NCBI GenBank assembly: GCA_013397695.1 | Contig: VYZI01000134.1 | Location: 281,442-345,441 of the forward strand | Direction of reading: 5' to 3' | DNA: 64,000 nucleotides | Source: Centropus unirufus | Taxonomy: Eukaryota; Chordata; Aves; Cuculiformes; Centropidae | Part shown: piece by piece, positions 1 to 9,850 of the stretch | Position numbering within the stretch: the first letter of the stretch is position 1 | How the letters are laid out: each line of letters starts with the position of its first letter | Notes under the pieces: model-generated | Database searches by the model: none | What the model saw: the letters and a program-made list of their open reading frames with translations, nothing else | What the model was told of the DNA's origin: nothing | Translations under genes and position numbers: made by a program

Positions 1-722
1 TCTCTGTGGCGCCAGCTCGGAAATGGTCCCAATGAATTAATTGCCTTTGGTCTCGGACACAATGAGGAAGAGTTGCATTTGAAAGCAAACGCAGCGGCCA
101 GGCCCCTTCCCCCCCTGCCCCCACTCCTTATTCCCACCTTCCCAGCCGGGCAGAGTCCCCTTCTACCCGGACAACAACCCACTTCTCCCCCCTCCCCTTT
201 CTTCCATCACTTCAAGTAGAAGGCGGGAGGCGCGGAGAGAGAGCTGTCTGCCTTCTCTTGTCCCGTTGAAAAAAATCCCACCCAAGGCCTCCTTCTCCCG
301 GAGGGAGCAGGGTCCCTGCCTGCCGGCTGCTCCAGTGCTGGACTGGAGGAGGGGGCCGCGGAGCTTTGCGGCTCAGGATGTGGGCACACCTGCTTTTCCC
401 AGCCGCTCAGGCCCGGGGGATGCTGCGGCGGCCGCCTCCACCTTCACAGCGCGGGAGGCAAGCGGGAAACCGGGAAAACACTGTCAGGGCGGTGTGCATG
501 TGTCGGGGAGTTGGCCAAGGCGAATAAGCACCCGTCAAACATTCCACCGGTGCCGCATCCCCTTCTCCGTGCCCTCTTTGATGTTTCACTATCCTCACTG
601 CACAGAAAAGGCAAACGGGGAGGGATGGGAGGAGAAGGGATCTCTCTGGGGTGGCGGGCGGCGAGCATCCCTCCGTGTCCGCCCGCCTCCCAGCGTGTCT
701 CTGCTCCGGGTTCCCCACGCAG
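1..722 (+). other. EVX1: EVX1 intron 1, 3' portion
   Basis: This is non-coding sequence upstream of the EVX1 exon 2 acceptor. It ends in a pyrimidine-rich stretch and the acceptor dinucleotide AG at 721-722. Open frames cross it, but the peptide upstream of 723 has no EVX-like features and only becomes EVX1-like right after the AG. The stretch is GC- and C-rich with three close C tracts at 103-106, 109-115 and 118-122. Exon 1, which in EVX1 carries the start codon and roughly the first 140 residues, is not in the window. Confidence 0.8.
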
Positions 723-973
723 GGCCGTGCTCCGAGGCTCTGGCCGGCAGCCCCAGCGCCGGAGGGGACCACCCCAAGGGCAGCGGAGGCAGCGGCGGCT
801 CCCAGGGCTCGCTGGCCTGCAGCGCCAGCGACCAGATGCGCCGCTACCGCACCGCCTTCACCCGCGAGCAGATCGCCCGCCTGGAAAAGGAGTTTTACCG
901 GGAGAACTACGTGTCCAGGCCCCGGAGATGTGAACTGGCGGCTGCTCTAAACCTGCCAGAAACCACCATCAAG
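723..973 (+). CDS. EVX1: EVX1 exon 2: linker and first 46 residues of the homeodomain
   Basis: This exon encodes the middle of even-skipped homeobox protein 1, a nuclear DNA-binding transcription factor used in posterior body, limb and spinal interneuron (V0) patterning. It opens mid-codon after the acceptor AG at 721-722, so exon 1 supplies the first base of a Gly codon. The first 38 or so residues form a Gly/Ser-rich linker (SEALAGSP, then GSGGSGGSQ) that resembles the EVX1 linker. The homeodomain starts at Met 836-838 (MRRYRTAFTREQ) and runs through helices 1 and 2 into helix 3, ending at TTIK. The donor is AAG|gtacac at 973/974, in phase 0. The reading frame continues exactly into exon 3. 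The linker and the C-terminus fit EVX1; EVX2 carries long Ala and Gly runs that are absent here. The gene is partial because exon 1 lies off the window. Confidence 0.95.
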
Positions 974-1664
974 GTACACACAGCTCGGACATGTTTCTAA
1001 TTAGCACGATATAAATCTATATGGCCCAACTTCCTTGCAAAAGTCGGGAAAGCACAACCCTCCCTCCCCGCTCCCCCCGCCCCTTTCCTGGCCCTGCCCG
1101 CACCCTGCAGCAAGCGGCAATGCGGGAGAGGGGACGCGGCTCCCGGAGCTATCCCAGCCGGCTCCGCTATTCCGGCCTCTCGCAAAGAGATTATTTTTAA
1201 TCCACCATTCAGTCCAGTTCAAACCTCGTTTAGCTCCTGGGGAAGGGAAGAGGGAGGCAGCAGCAGATCTTGGTGAGATCTCGCTTTGCTTTGCCTTTTT
1301 AAACGCAATGGCACATGAAAAGAAAATTAACATTAATCCCAGGTAGTTCTAGCTGCAAAACGGCAGCGAGGAGGCAGAGCTGTCAGGTTTGCCCGGAGTC
1401 AGTGGTTGGGGGTGGTGGCGTCAACGGGACAAACCCTAGTAAAAAGAAAGGAAAATGAGCACCCCGAAAGTGCTGCTCCACGGCGTCTCCCTGTAGATTT
1501 ATAGGGGCCTAACTGATCCCTCTGCAAGCGATGACAACTCCCTCCGGGAGGGAGAGCTGGCTCCTGTCTCCACTCGCCGGCAGATCCTCTCCCACCCGCA
1601 CCGTCCCAGAGCAGGGGCCGGTGCCGGCGGGGGGTGACGGCTCTCGCCTACCCTCTTCCCACAG
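974..1664 (+). other. EVX1: EVX1 intron 2 (splits the homeobox)
   Basis: This 691-bp GT-AG intron has donor gtacac at 974 and acceptor cttcccacag ending at 1664. It separates homeodomain residues 46 (Lys) and 47 (Val) in phase 0. An intron at this homeobox position is a known trait of even-skipped family genes. The interior is GC-rich with CpGs. The open frames inside it (for example 1035-1346 and the antisense 1001-1333) have no recognisable similarity and are compositional. Confidence 0.9.
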
Positions 1665-2195
1665 GTTTGGTTCCAGAACCGCAGGATGAAGGACAAGCGG
1701 CAGCGCCTGGCCATGACCTGGCCTCACCCAGCCGACCCGGCGTTTTATACCTACATGATGAGCCACGCGGCGGCCACCGGGAATCTGCCCTACCCGTTCC
1801 CGTCCCACCTGCCCCTGCCCTATTACTCCCACATGGGCATCGGAGCCACGTCGGCCTCTGCCGCCACACCCTTCAGTAGCCCTCTGAGGCCTCTGGACAC
1901 CTTCAGGGTCCTCTCCCACCCTTACCCGAGACCAGAACTGCTGTGCGCCTTCAGGCATCCCTCTCTCTACCCCGCCCCGACTCATGGACTCAGCAGCACC
2001 GGGGGCAACCCCTGCTCCTGCCTGGCTTGCCACAGCGGCCAGTCCAACGGGTTGGCCCAAAGACCCTCCGGATCAGACTTTACCTGTTCGGCCACAACCA
2101 GGACTGACTCTTTCCTCACTTTCACGCCCTCTGTGCTGAGCAAAGCCACCTCAGTTTCCTTGGACCAGCGAGAAGAAGTACCTTTAACGAGATAA
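1665..2195 (+). CDS. EVX1: EVX1 exon 3: end of homeodomain and C-terminal domain
   Basis: This is the terminal coding exon: 176 codons plus TAA at 2193-2195. It begins with VWFQNRRMKDKRQR (1665-1706), the end of recognition helix 3, with Trp48, Phe49, Gln50 and Asn51 all present. Gln50 is the residue that favours TAAT-type sites. After the homeodomain come the conserved LAMTWPHPADPAFYTYMM block, a Pro/Tyr-rich stretch, a Ser/Ala-rich stretch, PLDTFRVLS and RPELLCAFRHP motifs, a CSCLACHSG cysteine motif and the family C-terminal end DQREEVPLTR. No frameshift or internal stop is seen, so the gene looks functional. The left neighbour in vertebrates is the HOXA cluster (HOXA13 first), which this window does not reach. 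EVX2 is the alternative, but the short C-terminal domain without poly-Ala runs favours EVX1. Confidence 0.96.
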   Translation, partial: VWFQNRRMKDKRQRLAMTWPHPADPAFYTYMMSHAAATGNLPYPFPSHLPLPYYSHMGIGATSASAATPFSSPLRPLDTFRVLSHPYPRPELLCAFRHPSLYPAPTHGLSSTGGNPCSCLACHSGQSNGLAQRPSGSDFTCSATTRTDSFLTFTPSVLSKATSVSLDQREEVPLTR

Positions 2196-2700
2196 ACCTT
2201 CCTCTCAGGGTTACTAAAAACTCGCCCCTTTCCCGGGCTTCTCTTCGAGTTAATGTACCTGCAGCCGGTGTTTATTTAATCGTGTTCTTTCCCCAGAAGT
2301 GGACATCTACGAAAAAAAAAAAAAAGACTAAAAATAGCTCAGTCGTAAAAGGATTTACATTCCAAGGGGAAAAGAAGAAGAAAAGCAATGACTACTGATT
2401 TATCTCTGAGAAGGATTTTAGGCATGAAGAGGAAGAAAACCAACCCGAACGAAATACACCTCGGTAACCTATAGAAATTAGCTGGGACTTTCTTTTCCTT
2501 GGATAGACTTCTTACCATGGGCTGAGGCTTCTGCAGGTCACAGCAACAAATCTTATGCACAAACCTACGAGACAGAGAAGGAAAATCTGAAATACTTGAA
2601 AGAAACATTATTCTGATAACAGAATGGCTTGTGCGCATGACGAAAGCAAAGATGTAATCTACCAGTGTTCAGAAAATAAAAACAACGATCAAACAGGGAA
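2196..2700 (+). other. EVX1: EVX1 3' UTR (probable)
   Basis: After the stop codon the composition turns AT-rich. It carries a poly-A stretch near 2311-2325 and runs to a canonical AATAAA at 2675-2680, followed within 30 bases by an A-rich segment and then a T/G-containing segment. This gives a 3' UTR of about 500 bases. A longer isoform reaching the AATAAA at 3604-3609 is possible. The transcript end cannot be fixed without RNA data. Confidence 0.6.
2675..2680 (+). terminator. EVX1: Candidate EVX1 polyadenylation signal AATAAA
   Basis: This is the first canonical AATAAA hexamer downstream of the EVX1 stop, about 480 bases after it, on the gene strand. A second canonical copy lies at 3604-3609. 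Confidence 0.55.
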
Positions 2701-4600
2701 AAAAAACCAAATGGTTTCTGGATTGCAACTCAACAGCGTTATCTAATTATCTCTATAGAGAAAAACAATGCTCTACCATAAAGAAGAACTGTCATTCTGT
2801 ACATTACGTTTGTGGTTTAATTGCATTCTTTACTCTCCCTTGTCCCCTCCTTCGTTTCTAGCAGAAATCCAGTATTTCGTCTCCTCTTTCATTCCTACTT
2901 TTATCTTTAAGAGGCAGACTGGAATTGGCAGGGAAAAAAATACGAGCTCCTGCCTCTTTATGGGTCAGAACTATTTGTCCTTTATATAACAATGTCTTAT
3001 TATCAGCTGCTGAAATGTGCCCACACTGACGAAATTAGCAAGTGATGTATATGTAAGGAGGGTGTTTGAATATCGAATGTATAATGCTCTGTGAGCAGAG
3101 ATCCCGTGCCAAACGCTAACAAGCCGCCAAGGGAAGAGATTAGGTGACAGGGAGCACAACTCCTTCAGACAATCACCAGTCTGTAAATTGGAGCAAAGGC
3201 GATTTTCTTTCCTTTGTACTTCAGACTTCAGTTTCCTCCTTGACTTTTCCTTGTTGCGTCTTCTCCTTTTCTTTTCTTTCGTTCTTTTTTTAATTGAATT
3301 CATGCCCTGCGTTTTGTGTTTCCTTCCCCACCCCTAATCTTTGCATTTGTATACGTCCTTCACACTAGTTCCTGTTTCTTCTTGAGGCCGATGTCCCTCA
3401 TAAGCCCCCCCCCCGCCCTCCCCTTTTCATATATTTCGGAAAGAGGTAGCATCGTTGCTTTTGCTTGGATTTCTGTCAACCTAAAATTTTAAAGACACAG
3501 AGAATGGGCTGCTTAGTAGTTTCTTCCAAACCCGGAACTGTTTATTTAATTCTATTTTAAAATAACCCAAAGAATATACTGTCATGATTTGTTACCATGT
3601 CAGAATAAAAGGTCGTAAGAACAATAACAGCACCAACACGATAATAACAGACACATTTTAACAACATATTACCCATATTTTTATTGTGTTTGTTTTAAAA
3701 AGAAAAAAGTAAAAGTGTTGCTTAAGGCGAATGTCACCTTTGTGCAGTTCCTCATAGTTACAGTTCAACAAGCAGGAAAATAAACGCTGGACCGAACAAA
3801 GACGTGTTGACACCTCGGCTATCTACTTTGTGTTAAATTGGTGAGGAGTCTCTGGTTTATTATCACACCGCAGACTTTTTGTCTCTCGGGCAGGGAGCGA
3901 ATAGCAGCGTTTCCCTATAGATGGAGAAGCAGGATGGAGAGCAGGGAAGAGACACAGGCGTGCCAGCATATATTTTTCCAATTTAAAAAAAAATGTTTAT
4001 TAGAGCTTTTTAAAAACTGATCCAAAGTCACCATATTTAAATCATTAAGGGCAAATTGTTCCACCCTTTCTGAATGAGATGTCCTCATCACATGGAAACC
4101 GATGGCTCTTTTTGGACACTCACAAATACATTCGCCCCCCCTCAGCCCCCGCCTTATCCTCCCGGAAATAACAATTGTAAACAGCGTCCAAGGGCAGTGC
4201 TGAACAACCTCAGAGTTTTGCAACCCTTTCCCCCCACCTTGCTTTGTCTTTTAGCAGGCAGGAGAAGAACCAGCCTGACAAACGGGGAGCTGAGGAGCCA
4301 GCGCCTGACACAATGCTCCCCGACGACCCGGGGGAAAGGGATGCTCTGAAAAGGTCTAGGGGCAGCCGAGCGCTGCTCAGCAAACCCAGCGGGTCCTAGG
4401 TGCCCCCCTCCCTTTCCTGGACAGCCGGAGGCACCTGCTGGGCCACGATCTCAGGGCAAGATCCAGCGAGGGATGCTGCCATGTGTCGCCTGCGGAAAGA
4501 CCACGGCACCAGTTTGCTCTTGCAAAATGTCTAGTTCACAAAATGCCATCGGCTAGGGCGCAGGGAAATATATATACTTTTTTTTTTTCTAAATGCATAT
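2701..4600. other. EVX1 3' flank, AT-rich, no gene seen
   Basis: This is AT-rich flank with several unusual C tracts (about 3405-3420 and 4134-4150) and an alternative AATAAA at 3604-3609, so part of it could be an extended 3' UTR. The ORFs here are short and biased: the Lys/Arg-rich antisense 2971-3303 comes from a T/C-rich run. No conserved protein is recognised. Confidence 0.5.
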
Positions 4601-5575
4601 CTTTTATATATTTAGGTGCTTGTGAGAAAGAGAATATTTAACCCGCTGCTTGCCTCTTCCACCCGTCACGACAAGATCCCCCTTAATGAGCGAGCAGCAG
4701 GGAGGCAGCCACCAGGAGCGTGGGACGCGGCTCGCCCGCAGCCGGCACGGTCCCCGCTCACCCCTGCTGCTCCAGGAAGCCATTGCCGCCCTCCCGGTCG
4801 CCCGTTCTTAGAGAATGCTTCAGCAAAGGGTGGCTCTGAATTTCTCCGTGGTTCGGTCACAGGGCAGAGATTGCCTGCGACAGGTAAATAGGCTGCGGCT
4901 CGCAGTAATGCCAAGAGTATTTTCAGTTAATAGGGGAGGGAAAATGAGGTGTCTGGAGCGATATTGGAAAGTACAAGATCGATGATCCGTCCTCGTGTCC
5001 AATCAGCAGCCTTTAATTGACTGTATTTTCTAGGTAATTGAGCCGCTGTGCTCCTAAATTGAAGTGGAAGATATAACAATACATCTCACTGGGAGGAATT
5101 ACTCATTACTTCATAATGAAATTTCCCTTTTGTTGCGTGGGGCCGGCACCGTTAACGCCTTCGCCGCCGGTGGAGGTGCCCGCGGACCCACGAAAGGCGC
5201 CGGCTCTGGGCACGCGTGGGGCATCGCCGCGGCGGGGGCAGACACAGGGCACGCAGCTGGCAGCAGGCTTTGCCTCTGGCCCCGTGAGCCCCTGGCACCA
5301 GGCAGGCAAGTTTCCCATGTCTCGCCCTTGGTCAGGAATGAGAGCCGTCGAGGTATGAGGATGAGACCCAGGCCGGGTCCCCGCGGGGAGATGTCCTCGC
5401 TGCTGCCTTGTAGGCAGCGCTGCTCCCCGGGAGCCGGCGGTGGGCACCCACTCCGTGTCACCAGCGGGCGACGGGTTGGCTTCGGGGTACCCCATGTGCT
5501 GCCTCAGCTCCGCTTCCAAGCCAGCCAAATTCAGCTCCGAAAGGCCTTCCCCGCCTTGTTAAGGTTTGATTGATT
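4600..5575. promoter_or_regulatory. CpG-rich block downstream of EVX1 (CpG island candidate)
   Basis: CpG dinucleotides become dense at about 4660-4870 and especially 5131-5520, where CGs recur every few bases. Between them is an AT-rich strip (about 4985-5120) with homeodomain-type sites: ctttaattga at 5011-5020 and taggtaattg at 5031-5040. Long open frames on both strands (for example 5064-5573 plus and 5106-5528 minus) overlap one another and are explained by high GC. The block ends with a TGATTGAT (5567-5574), a PBX/HOX-type composite site. It may be an orphan CpG island, alternative promoter or Polycomb-type region. No transcript can be assigned. Confidence 0.45.
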
Positions 5576-7340
5576 GCCTTATTAAAGCGTGTTCTTGTAA
5601 GTGTGACCGAGCTGATTGCACTGCATATGTTTGGGATAATGCTCATTTTAAACAACTGAATAATAATACTACTAATAAAAAAAGGACCAGAAGAGGAAGA
5701 AGATGAGCTCTGGAGAACGGGTTAAGCCTAAACGATCCCGGGGAGCAGTGCCGTAACTCGCGCATTAAATTGCTCCGTTACTATGAAATTACGCAGTCCT
5801 TTTCGGCTGTACTCTGACTATCTTTGTTGTGTTTTATGTGTCACCTCCTATACCATTAAGTCAGATAGCACCGAGACGGCCACTTACTTTCTCGTCTCAG
5901 GCTACACGTTTTTATTAAGGTTGTATGATTAAACTGGATCGGATCTGCTTTCCCAGCACTATTCTTTACTCCAGCGCCCAAATCATTAGAAAATCGGCTC
6001 TCCCTATTTCACATTTTCTGCTTGGTCGTTTGCCAGCACCTGCAGAAAGCCATAGGGCTCCTTTGGCTTTTGGCTTGTATATCTGAAGGATCCTTTTGTG
6101 TTCTATTATTCTCCTGCTCGCCTGGCTACTTTATTTCACTACTGAGTTTAGACCCTGAAAACACCCTCCACCATATGTCACCCCAAGGTCCGCTGTCCTG
6201 CCGCTTACAATAGTGTCACCCTGGGCTAAAGCCAACGGCAGGATGAGCTGGAGTCGCTTTAACACAAATGGCTTCATTTAGGCGCATCAGGTTTCTGGGT
6301 AGGTGCAAAGAGGGAAGGAAACAAGTCCCACGCCCTTTTGTTGCATCCTTCTTCCAGGAGCCCCTCCACGAGTGTTGCCTGTCTCCTCCAGATCTTCTCG
6401 CTGTTGATTTTGTAAGGTGGGAAGGTCCTGTGCCCTCTCCGCACCCGCGGATGGACTGACTGCCGTGCAGTTTTGGAGTGCCGGTTATCAGCGAAAGGCT
6501 GCCATTAGGGTAGATTGCACCTCCCGCCCCGAACTGGTCCCTGTCTTTGGAAAGTTTTTCTTCTTTTCTCTCTGTCTTTTATGTAGAGGGATGAAGAAAT
6601 CGCAAGTTCAGGGTCTTCAAAGAAGAAAATAAATAAATCACAACACCTGTCTTCCAAGCCATCATTTGTTGTTGTTTTTTTTCCTTACTTATTTATTTAA
6701 ATTAGATTGTTTGTTTTAATCAGTTAAACTGGGTGTACCTACGACCAAGAACATAGCGCAGGTGTACACTAATATTTACAAACCCCGTTTTAAAGAATGT
6801 CCATCGGTATATTACAAGCACAAAGCAAACACACAAAGTGGTTTTCCCTGCTGCCCTCTCTGCAAAAAAAAAGTGCCTGGGACTTCAGAGACAGAAATTG
6901 CCACTTAAGAACATCACATGAAAGTATTAAGTAATTATTTAAAACAAGGCTGTTTAGAAAAATATTTGTATTTATTGCAGCTGCTCGATTGGCCTCGTTA
7001 AAGCTAGGGAGCATTTAAATTGTGTTACAGTCTCATTTAAATCCAGTTTCGTTCCAGCAGGCTGCAAAGCCTGAATAGAACCAATCACTCCATAATGATG
7101 ATGAATGAGAAATTAATTCAGATACAAGCAAGACAATTTAGGCCTTCATCTGTTTAAATAGCCTTCCAAGATTATTCGCAATTGCAGGTCACAGATTTAA
7201 TCAATTTTCCAATCTTGTGAAAGTCATATCCTTGCATCTTCATCGAGATTATTTATAGCGCGGCGAAGCCCAGTGAAAGGTATACGCTCTTAACAGGAAC
7301 AATTACTTAAAGGGAAGCGTTTGCAAAATGAAAAGCAAAT
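5576..7340. promoter_or_regulatory. AT-rich block with clustered homeodomain-type motifs (candidate enhancer, best at 6900-7330)
   Basis: No gene is seen. The segment 6900-7330 has a dense, non-repetitive mix of TAAT and ATTTAAAT-like words, including ccaatcac at 7081-7088, AATTAATT at 7111-7118 and TTTATAG at 7252-7258. It sits between CpG-rich blocks and has no recognisable repeat, which is a composition typical of conserved non-coding elements near HOX genes. Conservation cannot be measured here, so the enhancer call is inference. Confidence 0.35.
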
Positions 7341-9070
7341 GCCTCTGTGGGCAGTAAATGATCAAACGCCTCCTCGTTCTCCCGGCACATCCTCCCCGGC
7401 CAGAGGAAGGGAGCGGAGCTGCAGGTGGGGTGCGAAAGGGACCATAGCCAGGCTCCATCCCTACAGCATCGACTCTTTACGCTCCGCAGCGAAACCAACC
7501 TGGCCAGATACCGCTCCTTCGTGGGCTGCCCAGCCCCATGTCCGTGGGGCTGTGCTTTGCTCCCGAGATCGATTCCTGCAGGAGGGGAGCTTTAAAAAGT
7601 AGCTTTGAACTACACAGAGACACGCAAACCGCGGTGCTGCTCAGCGTGGGGATGCCAGCCCTGGCTGCGGGGAGGACTGTCATTTTCTGCCTCTGACTGC
7701 CTGTTCGAGATGTACGCACACATAGCGGCCTGCTTTGCCAGAGCCCTGCGTCTCCCCTAGCCCAGCCTTGCACACTGCCGACCTCTCCCCGCCGAGCCCT
7801 CTCAGCTCGGGATGAAGCCAGCGGAGCACCTCCGCTTCCTCTTGGAAAAGCCGGCTCTTCTTGCAGCTTTGGGTTTGGGCGAGACGCATCTGGAGAACCC
7901 GAAGGTTCTGAATAACTCAGGGTTAATGAAACCTCTGTGAAGTTGAAGCAGGCTATTTGGTAACCGGGAAAATAGTTGTATTTCTCGCAAAAAGTGATGA
8001 AAAGCAGGGAAGAGATAAGTTTACTCGTCAGTATCCCAGTGTGTAACTGCATTCTCTCTTTCCTCACCCCTCCTTCGAACGCAGGGCTATTTTCCTGAAG
8101 CCCTCATCCCCTGACCCTGAAGCGCTACCTGGAGGGGTCGTTTGAGTCTCCTGCCCAGACTCGAGAGACGCGCTTCCCAGGCTCAGGGGAGCGCCTGCTG
8201 CCCCAAAAAGGCTCACCCAAAGCACAGGGAAGGCAGCCCGAAGGCAGAGCCTGGAGTGCCATGTGGGTAGGGGCCAGCGCTGAACCCCTTGTCCACGGGA
8301 GCCTGAGGGTGGGAGCTCCGAGCAGCCAGGGTCCGCTGGCTCCTTCCAGCTCCTGGAGCTGGAGGAGTCACCTAAGACCCCCTAGGAGCCATCAAAGTTT
8401 GGCCGCAGAGAAGGGTGGTCCCGCTGCCCACGGAGAGGTGGGTTTCCTGGGTGGGAATGTGCGAGGGCCAGCAGTCACCCCTCCTCCCGGATTCCCCTTG
8501 TCGATCCAGTATTCCCGCACCCAAAGCAGGAGCGTGGAGGGCATCCGCTCACGGACGCTGCTGGGGGCGGGGAAACGCAGCGGTTTCGGGGAGCGGGCTG
8601 GATCGGAGGAATCGTGGGGATCCGTGGCTCCCCCCTTCACCACCCGCCGCTGGAACCTGGAGCAACGCCGGTGCCTAAAACAAAAGCCTGACTACAAGAG
8701 CCCCGGAGCTCCGAGGAGCCAGTCTCAGCGGCGGACTTTGATGTATCGCTGTCCAATTAGTGCCTTTAATTGGTGTCCCCCGGGACGGGCAACCCGGGAG
8801 CGAGGGCGGCGAGCGCTCTCTTGGCAAGTCCTGCCCGCTCGCAAGGTAACAAATAAATAATCCGACCGGGCGGCACGAATCCTGCATCCATCCCATCAGG
8901 AGGAGGGAAACGACCTCGTAAACCCGAGACATTGTAAACCGTCCTGCAGGGCTCCATATCCACGGACGCTCCCCAGGGTGCCCAGGCAAGGTGGGGCTCG
9001 GGGTGTAGCTGCTCCCACGTTTCTCCCAGCCTTCCGATTAAATCCCTCTCTGGCTGCGGAAGGGTGGGGT
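7341..9070. promoter_or_regulatory. Second CpG-rich block downstream of EVX1
   Basis: This GC- and CpG-rich region is densest around 7400-7600 and 8500-8900. Overlapping open frames on both strands (8261-8860 plus, 7477-8067 minus) carry no recognisable protein and are composition artefacts. It holds an opposed pair of CCAATTA/TAATTGG sites at 8753-8773 and a CTCGTAAA at 8915-8922, the form preferred by HOX13-class homeodomains. It may be an orphan CpG island or regulatory hub. No promoter can be proven from sequence alone. Confidence 0.4.
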
Positions 9071-9850
9071 ATCAGCTTGGAAACGACGCTGCTTAAAACA
9101 TAGCGCACGTTTCTTCCAATTTGGCTAATGAAGGTTGCCCGTTAAACGTAATTTTAGAGGTTAAATGAGGCTGACTGCAGATTTAAAGACGCTTGATAAA
9201 ACGTCTTATTTAAATGACACGTACTGTATCTACAGTTGCCATTACGGCGGTCTGGATGCACCTTGGGGGAGGAGGAAGCAAAACAAGTACAAAAACAGGC
9301 AGGATAGAAAAAGCACCGCCGATTTATTCCAAACCAAAAGCGCTTGGTCGAAAAATAAATTGATCGCTTCATCCATCAAATGTATAAAATACATTTTTGA
9401 GATCAGAAGTGGCTCGGAAAGAAAGAGAGGCAGAAGGAAAGTTCGTACTTGACAAGAACCCTCAGAAGAGCCATACTAGAAAAAAAAAAAAAAAAGCGAA
9501 TAAAAGACAGCTGTCACTGAAGCTCACCTTGATGCAATTCTGCATTTTTTTTCTTTTTTATTTTTTTTTCCTCGGGCAGCCATACAACGCTTTCAGAAAA
9601 AAAAAATCACCTGAAGTCAGAGGAAGATGAGATTTTTTTTATTAATGAGGAAATAAATTTGGCAGAAAGGAAAGTGTTGCTGACTTCTCAAACCTGCAGC
9701 TGACGGAGTCATTTCTGGGGAAAGCAGGCGGCTCGAGGCTGCCTCGGGAGCCGTCAATCCCTGGTACTCCGGTACATCTCGAAATTCAGGCACCAGACTT
9801 TTTTTTTAATTGAGAAAACATCGATATTTGTAAGCGCAACTATTTTATTT
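9071..9850. promoter_or_regulatory. AT-rich flank of the CpG block, possible conserved element at 9110-9400
   Basis: The segment 9110-9400 is free of repeats and rich in homeodomain-like words (ggctaatga, acgtaatttta, tatttaaatgac). It is followed by a 15-base A run at 9481-9495 and a T-rich stretch at 9543-9571. No gene is seen. Regulatory function is inferred only from position and motif texture. Confidence 0.25.

Noticed and set aside
266..722. N-terminal extension of the EVX1 open frame upstream of exon 2
   Set aside because: The peptide upstream of 723 shows no EVX1 similarity, and a good acceptor AG at 721-722 explains where similarity begins, so this is intron read-through.
4708..4722. 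ccaccaggagcgtgg as a CTCF site
   Set aside because: It matches only the first half of the CTCF core and mismatches the GGC part, too weak to report as a site.
5064..5573. 169-codon plus-strand ORF with overlapping minus-strand ORFs
   Set aside because: Frames are open on both strands at once in CpG-rich DNA, with low-complexity Gly/Ala/Pro/Arg content and no recognised domain.
7477..8067. 196-codon antisense ORF
   Set aside because: No domain recognised and GC-rich context; stop-free length is expected by composition.
8261..8860. 199-codon ORF in the second CpG-rich block
   Set aside because: Composition-driven, Arg/Ser/Gly/Pro-rich, overlapped by antisense frames, with no family resemblance.
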